DNA of 64,000 nucleotides, taken from contig VBBS01000034.1 in assembly GCA_005888745.1 (NCBI GenBank), positions 1 to 64,000 of the forward strand. Direction: 5' to 3'. This document shows, in pieces, positions 60,944-64,000 of the stretch (its first letter is position 1; every line of letters begins with the position of its first letter). This DNA comes from Candidatus Bathyarchaeota archaeon. Its GTDB lineage: Archaea; Thermoproteota; Bathyarchaeia; 40CM-2-53-6. A model generated the notes under the pieces. The model was not told where the DNA came from, ran no database searches, and saw only the letters and a list, made by a program, of their open reading frames with translations. Position numbers and translations under genes: made by a program.

Positions 60944-62572
60944 CTGAAGACGAGAAATCTGCGGATCATAATAGTCGCTCTTGGGATCGCGCTAGGCCTT
61001 CAATCGAACGCTCTTCTCAACTACAACTCTTCCGATGCGGTTTCTACCTCTGCTGCTGTCCCTCAGCTAGTCAGGCAAGGTCCTCTGGAAACCACGTTCG
61101 CCCCCAACGGATATTATTGGTATCAAATCGGCGCCATTGGTGACGCGAGCAGCCACAACTCCGACGGCAGCAATGTCACAATCCGAACCGTCTACGATCA
61201 AGTCCGGAACGATGCCCACTCTTATTGGATTGGCACCTCCCTGTCAACAGGCGGTTTTGTCCAAGTAGGATATCTCAACGGTCTAAGTACAACCGGCCAA
61301 GCCTATTGTTGCGCCTGGTTCTTCGAAACCTTCAACACCCCGAACTGTGACTGTCCACCCATAATCGGCCCCGAAGGATCAGCTGGCCCCATTGGGTCAT
61401 GGCACACATACTCAATGGTTCACAATGGGAACGGCATCTGGTCATTCTACATGGACGACAACCTACTTGGAAGCTCACCGCCATCAACAGATCCAAACTA
61501 CCTCGGAGCCGGGGCAACTAGCTCCGGCAGCCATGCACCGGCCGGGGTCGCTGAGGTCGCTCAAGCCATCGATAACAAGGACATCATCGGACCCGCGGAG
61601 TTCAAGGACATCGAGATCCGCCAAGGTGGAGCATGGAACCAAATGCCGTCTGCTAGCAGCTACTGCTGTACAGGCTACGGCAGTCAGACGAGTCTACCGA
61701 TCGCGTATGGAATACAGGAGGTTGAAGGGCACGATGATGATTTCCTCGCGGGAAGCAACATTCACCAACCGGCCTCTTCCACACCTCTTTGGCCAACGTC
61801 GATTCTGTTCCCTACGCAAGTCACTCTCAACTTCATCGACCACAGTAGAAATCCCTTCACACCCGATTGGATTTCGATGCAAGCTCCCGGCAACGGCAAC
61901 TTCCTATACCTTACCAGTTACCGATCTCAGAACATTCCTCAATCCAGCTCCTACGAAATCAACTACGAGTACTGGCACGGCGTGAATGTCGTAAATAGTT
62001 CCTTGGTCTCCGGCTCGGCATCGAGCCAGACAATTCAGGGAAATGTCTTCTCAATTCCCGTCCGGGTAGTCGGTCGATTCTACTCTCTGCCCGTTAGCGG
62101 AGCTACCGTTCTCACCTTCCTCCCTGACTCGACGAATCAGACGGTAAAAACTGGTCCTGAAGGAAACGCGACTCTTGCACAATTACCCCCAAGCAGCTAC
62201 AACTTGCGCGTAACAGTCCCCTACGGAGTACGATCCGTCGTTAGTACCAGTGTTCTAGGACCAGTCAACATCTCGATCCCCGTCTTCAGCATCGCAGAAC
62301 TTCTCACAATAATCATGCCTCCGATCGCCGTCGCTATCGGAGTCGTACTCGTGGCCTTGAAGAGAGAACACGCTCGCCGAGCCGCCCTGCCAACTACTCT
62401 ACCCTACCCAACTGCAACCCCTGCAGCCTATTGCGGAGTTTGTGGAAAACCTCTCAGTCCAGCAGAATTCTTCTGCACGACCTGTGGAACGCCCAGAGCT
62501 AGGTCTCCGCAACCCTCGGCCCCACAGCAACTGCCTGCTTCATCATCAGCCCCACCTCCGCCACCGCAGTGA
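60944..62572 (+). CDS. secreted/membrane-anchored lectin-like protein with C-terminal zinc ribbon
   Basis: The frame is open from the TAG at 60938 and starts with CTG 60944, giving a signal peptide (KTRNLRIIIVALGIALGLQS). The body is beta-rich and aromatic (GYYWYQIGAIGDASSH, STGGFVQVGYL, SWHTYSMVHNGNGIWSFY), like a concanavalin-type fold, then a second beta domain, a single helix (LTIIMPPIAVAIGVVLVAL), and a cytoplasmic tail with a zinc ribbon CGVCGKPL...FCTTCGTP. The only standard starts lie within the domain (ATG 61415), which would delete the signal peptide, so a CTG start is likely. Function unknown. Confidence 0.78.
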   Translation: MKTRNLRIIIVALGIALGLQSNALLNYNSSDAVSTSAAVPQLVRQGPLETTFAPNGYYWYQIGAIGDASSHNSDGSNVTIRTVYDQVRNDAHSYWIGTSLSTGGFVQVGYLNGLSTTGQAYCCAWFFETFNTPNCDCPPIIGPEGSAGPIGSWHTYSMVHNGNGIWSFYMDDNLLGSSPPSTDPNYLGAGATSSGSHAPAGVAEVAQAIDNKDIIGPAEFKDIEIRQGGAWNQMPSASSYCCTGYGSQTSLPIAYGIQEVEGHDDDFLAGSNIHQPASSTPLWPTSILFPTQVTLNFIDHSRNPFTPDWISMQAPGNGNFLYLTSYRSQNIPQSSSYEINYEYWHGVNVVNSSLVSGSASSQTIQGNVFSIPVRVVGRFYSLPVSGATVLTFLPDSTNQTVKTGPEGNATLAQLPPSSYNLRVTVPYGVRSVVSTSVLGPVNISIPVFSIAELLTIIMPPIAVAIGVVLVALKREHARRAALPTTLPYPTATPAAYCGVCGKPLSPAEFFCTTCGTPRARSPQPSAPQQLPASSSAPPPPPQ

Positions 62573-62573
62573 G

Positions 62574-62580
62574 TTTTTTT
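62574..62580 (+). terminator. T-run terminator
   Basis: A run of seven Ts directly after the zinc-ribbon gene's stop codon. Confidence 0.5.
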
Positions 62581-62589
62581 CCCGGAAGT

Positions 62590-62600
62590 CTTATAGTAAA
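62590..62600 (+). promoter_or_regulatory. TATA box of the thiolase operon
   Basis: TTATAGTAAA at 62591-62600, some 31 nt upstream of TTG 62631; transcript start predicted near 62622. Confidence 0.5.
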
Positions 62601-62630
62601 CGCGTTCGTGCCGTCGCTTCCGATCGATTC

Positions 62631-63782
62631 TTGCCTTTGAAAGTGGGAATTGTCGGAGTCGGATATTCGGGCTTTGACTCGATGACTCCTGGTCTCTCAA
62701 CCCGGGAGTTAATGTTCGAGGCCGCAAGCCGATCCTATGAGGACGCTGGCGTAGATCCGCGAAAGGAAGTTCAGAGCTTCATCTGTTGCACCGAGGACTT
62801 CTGGGAGGGAATCAGCATAACTGACGAGTACATGCCCGACCAGCTCGGGGCTGTCCTCAAGCCATTGTGCACCATATCGTCCGACGGAATTATCGGTCTT
62901 GCAACGGCTTACATGCACATCATGTCCGGGATAGCAGACGTTGCGGTTGTTGAGTCTCACAGCAAGATCTCAGATGTTCTGAACCCGGACGAGATCTCAA
63001 GCTTCGCCCTAGACCCAATCTACGATCATCATGTTAACGCGGACCCGAGATTTGTGGCTGGCCTGGAAATGACTCGCTACTTGAAAGACACTGGAACAAA
63101 GAGAGAGTACTGCGCGCAGGTTGCCGTCAAGAACAAGAAGAACGGCTTGCTGAACCCTCGCGGAGTTCACGGGGCGAGTCTGGACAAAGACGCGGTGCTC
63201 AATTCCAAGGTTGCGTCTTCACCACTCACTGAATTGGAATCAAGCAAGGCTATCGATGGTAGCATTGTTTTCGTGCTAGCCTCAGCCCAGAAGGCCAAGA
63301 AGCTAGGAAACAATACTATCTGGATAAACGGCATAGGTTGGAGTTCTGATACGCCCTGGATAGAGGATCGCGACATGGCGAGGGCCGCGTACGCGGAACA
63401 GTCAGCCGCTCGCGCGTACAAGATGGCAGGAGTGCGGAACCCAGCGACCTACTTTGATCTCGCGGAGGTGGATGATACTTATTCGTACAAGGAACTTCAG
63501 AGCCTCGAAGCCCTCAAACTTGCAGCGAAAGGCAAAGCGGGCAAGATGGTTGAGTCAGGCACCTTCGACAGGGATGGTCGCTTGCCTGTAAACGCGTCGG
63601 GCGGATCACTTGGGGTTGGACACCTGCTAGAGGCAACTGGTCTTCACAGAATGCTTGAGGCGGTTCTACAACTCCGAGGACAAGCGGGACGCTTGCAGAT
63701 TCCAAAGGTGAAGAAAGCTGTCGTTCAGAGTTGGAGAGGAATACCAACCGCGACCGGAGCCGTAGCGGTGTTAGGAAACTAG
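62631..63782 (+). CDS. SCP2-type thiolase-like acetyl-CoA acetyltransferase
   Basis: About 383 residues from TTG 62631 (TTG 62637 possible). It begins LPLKVGIVGVGYSGFDSM and has the archaeal SCPx/thiolase-fold landmarks FICCTEDFWEGIS near the expected catalytic cysteine loop, the His motif NASGGSLGVGHLLEATGL and AEVDDTYSYKELQSLEAL. These proteins are thiolases or partners in DUF35-type complexes. It forms an operon with the next thiolase, separated by 13 nt. Confidence 0.85.
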   Translation: MPLKVGIVGVGYSGFDSMTPGLSTRELMFEAASRSYEDAGVDPRKEVQSFICCTEDFWEGISITDEYMPDQLGAVLKPLCTISSDGIIGLATAYMHIMSGIADVAVVESHSKISDVLNPDEISSFALDPIYDHHVNADPRFVAGLEMTRYLKDTGTKREYCAQVAVKNKKNGLLNPRGVHGASLDKDAVLNSKVASSPLTELESSKAIDGSIVFVLASAQKAKKLGNNTIWINGIGWSSDTPWIEDRDMARAAYAEQSAARAYKMAGVRNPATYFDLAEVDDTYSYKELQSLEALKLAAKGKAGKMVESGTFDRDGRLPVNASGGSLGVGHLLEATGLHRMLEAVLQLRGQAGRLQIPKVKKAVVQSWRGIPTATGAVAVLGN

Positions 63783-63795
63783 GAGGTATCTAGAA

Positions 63796-64000
63796 ATGAA
63801 GAATCGAGTAGCGATTGTTGGAGCAGGCATGACCCTGTTCCGACGCCGAATGCTAGAAAGCCCGAAGGAACTCTCTTTTGAAGCGACGAGAATGGCTCTC
63901 GACTCTGCAGGGCTTGAACTGAAAGACATCGAATCGGTGGTATCCGGATCGGCACCCGATGCGTTTGACGGTATGCACATGAAAGGAGAATACCTTCTAG
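63796..64000 (+). CDS. thiolase/acetyl-CoA acetyltransferase, 5' part only
   Basis: ATG 63796 follows AGGAGG at 63781-63786, one of the better ribosome-binding sites in the window. The frame reads MKNRVAIVGAGMTLFRRR with KELSFEATRMALDSAGLELK, the N-terminus of an archaeal thiolase, and is cut by the window end after 68 residues. It appears to pair with the preceding thiolase-like gene. Confidence 0.85.
   Translation, partial: MKNRVAIVGAGMTLFRRRMLESPKELSFEATRMALDSAGLELKDIESVVSGSAPDAFDGMHMKGEYLL

Noticed and set aside
1-64000. CRISPR array or cas genes
   Set aside because: No regularly spaced repeats and no Cas-like protein anywhere in the window.

Overview
The window looks like chromosomal DNA of a mesophilic archaeon of the TACK group (Thermoproteota), perhaps a soil or sediment heterotroph of the Nitrososphaeria or Bathyarchaeia type. 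The grounds are a tRNA-Leu(UAA) gene split by three introns, archaeal TATA boxes about 25 nt upstream of near-leaderless starts, many TTG and GTG starts with some probable CTG starts, TrmB and NikR regulators, an EamA/NiCoT/DUF996-type membrane repertoire, and archaeal SCP2-type thiolases. A bacterial-type GrpE-DnaK-DnaJ set points to a moderate growth temperature. The lineage is an inference; no rRNA is present. Genes are dense and on both strands, mostly single or in pairs.

Layout. 0-6.3 kb: three-intron tRNA-Leu, grpE-dnaK-dnaJ operon, an arrestin-fold zinc-ribbon protein, a DMT exporter. 6.4-11.7 kb: SQR-like flavoprotein, stand-alone cobalamin-binding subunit of an acyl-CoA mutase, NiCoT nickel/cobalt permease divergent from nikR, with relics of a TnpB-like gene and a RibD_C-like gene plus a 24-bp repeat. 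11.9-20.5 kb: alpha-barrel cyclase-like protein, SDRs, arylamine N-acetyltransferase, M32 carboxypeptidase, Rieske protein, ABC exporter. 20.6-25.3 kb: TetR regulator, phosphoesterase, cupredoxin, secreted BNR-repeat protein. 25.4-34.3 kb: ThDP enzyme, Cys/Met PLP enzyme, a TrmB-like regulator with a Cys-Cys-Cys tail divergent from arsM, an aconitase-family LeuCD pair, a solitary DNA methyltransferase. 34.6-42.9 kb: secreted Ig-like protein, FAD monooxygenase, overlapping nicotinamidase-like and nucleoside hydrolase genes, a broken metallo-beta-lactamase gene. 43.1-47.5 kb: two cobalamin-dependent mutase large subunits and MeaB. 48-51 kb: Nudix hydrolase and a cluster of zinc-ribbon-tailed membrane proteins. 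51.7-58.9 kb: VapBC, thioesterase, APC permease, MscS channel, TrkA, a B-box protein. 59.1-64 kb: acyl-CoA dehydrogenase, a secreted zinc-ribbon protein, two thiolases, the last running off the end.

The clearest functional theme is acyl-CoA metabolism: acyl-CoA dehydrogenase, two thiolases, PaaI thioesterase, methylmalonyl-CoA mutase, a second mutase with isobutyryl-CoA-mutase-like active-site residues, MeaB and one B12-binding subunit, supported by a Ni/Co importer. The most testable new idea is an arsenic-responsive TrmB-family switch next to arsM with its own inverted-repeat operator. Several genes (5.4-6.3, 29.0-29.95, 34.6, 38.95 and 60.9 kb) lack any usable ATG/GTG/TTG start, which suggests CTG or other non-standard initiation.
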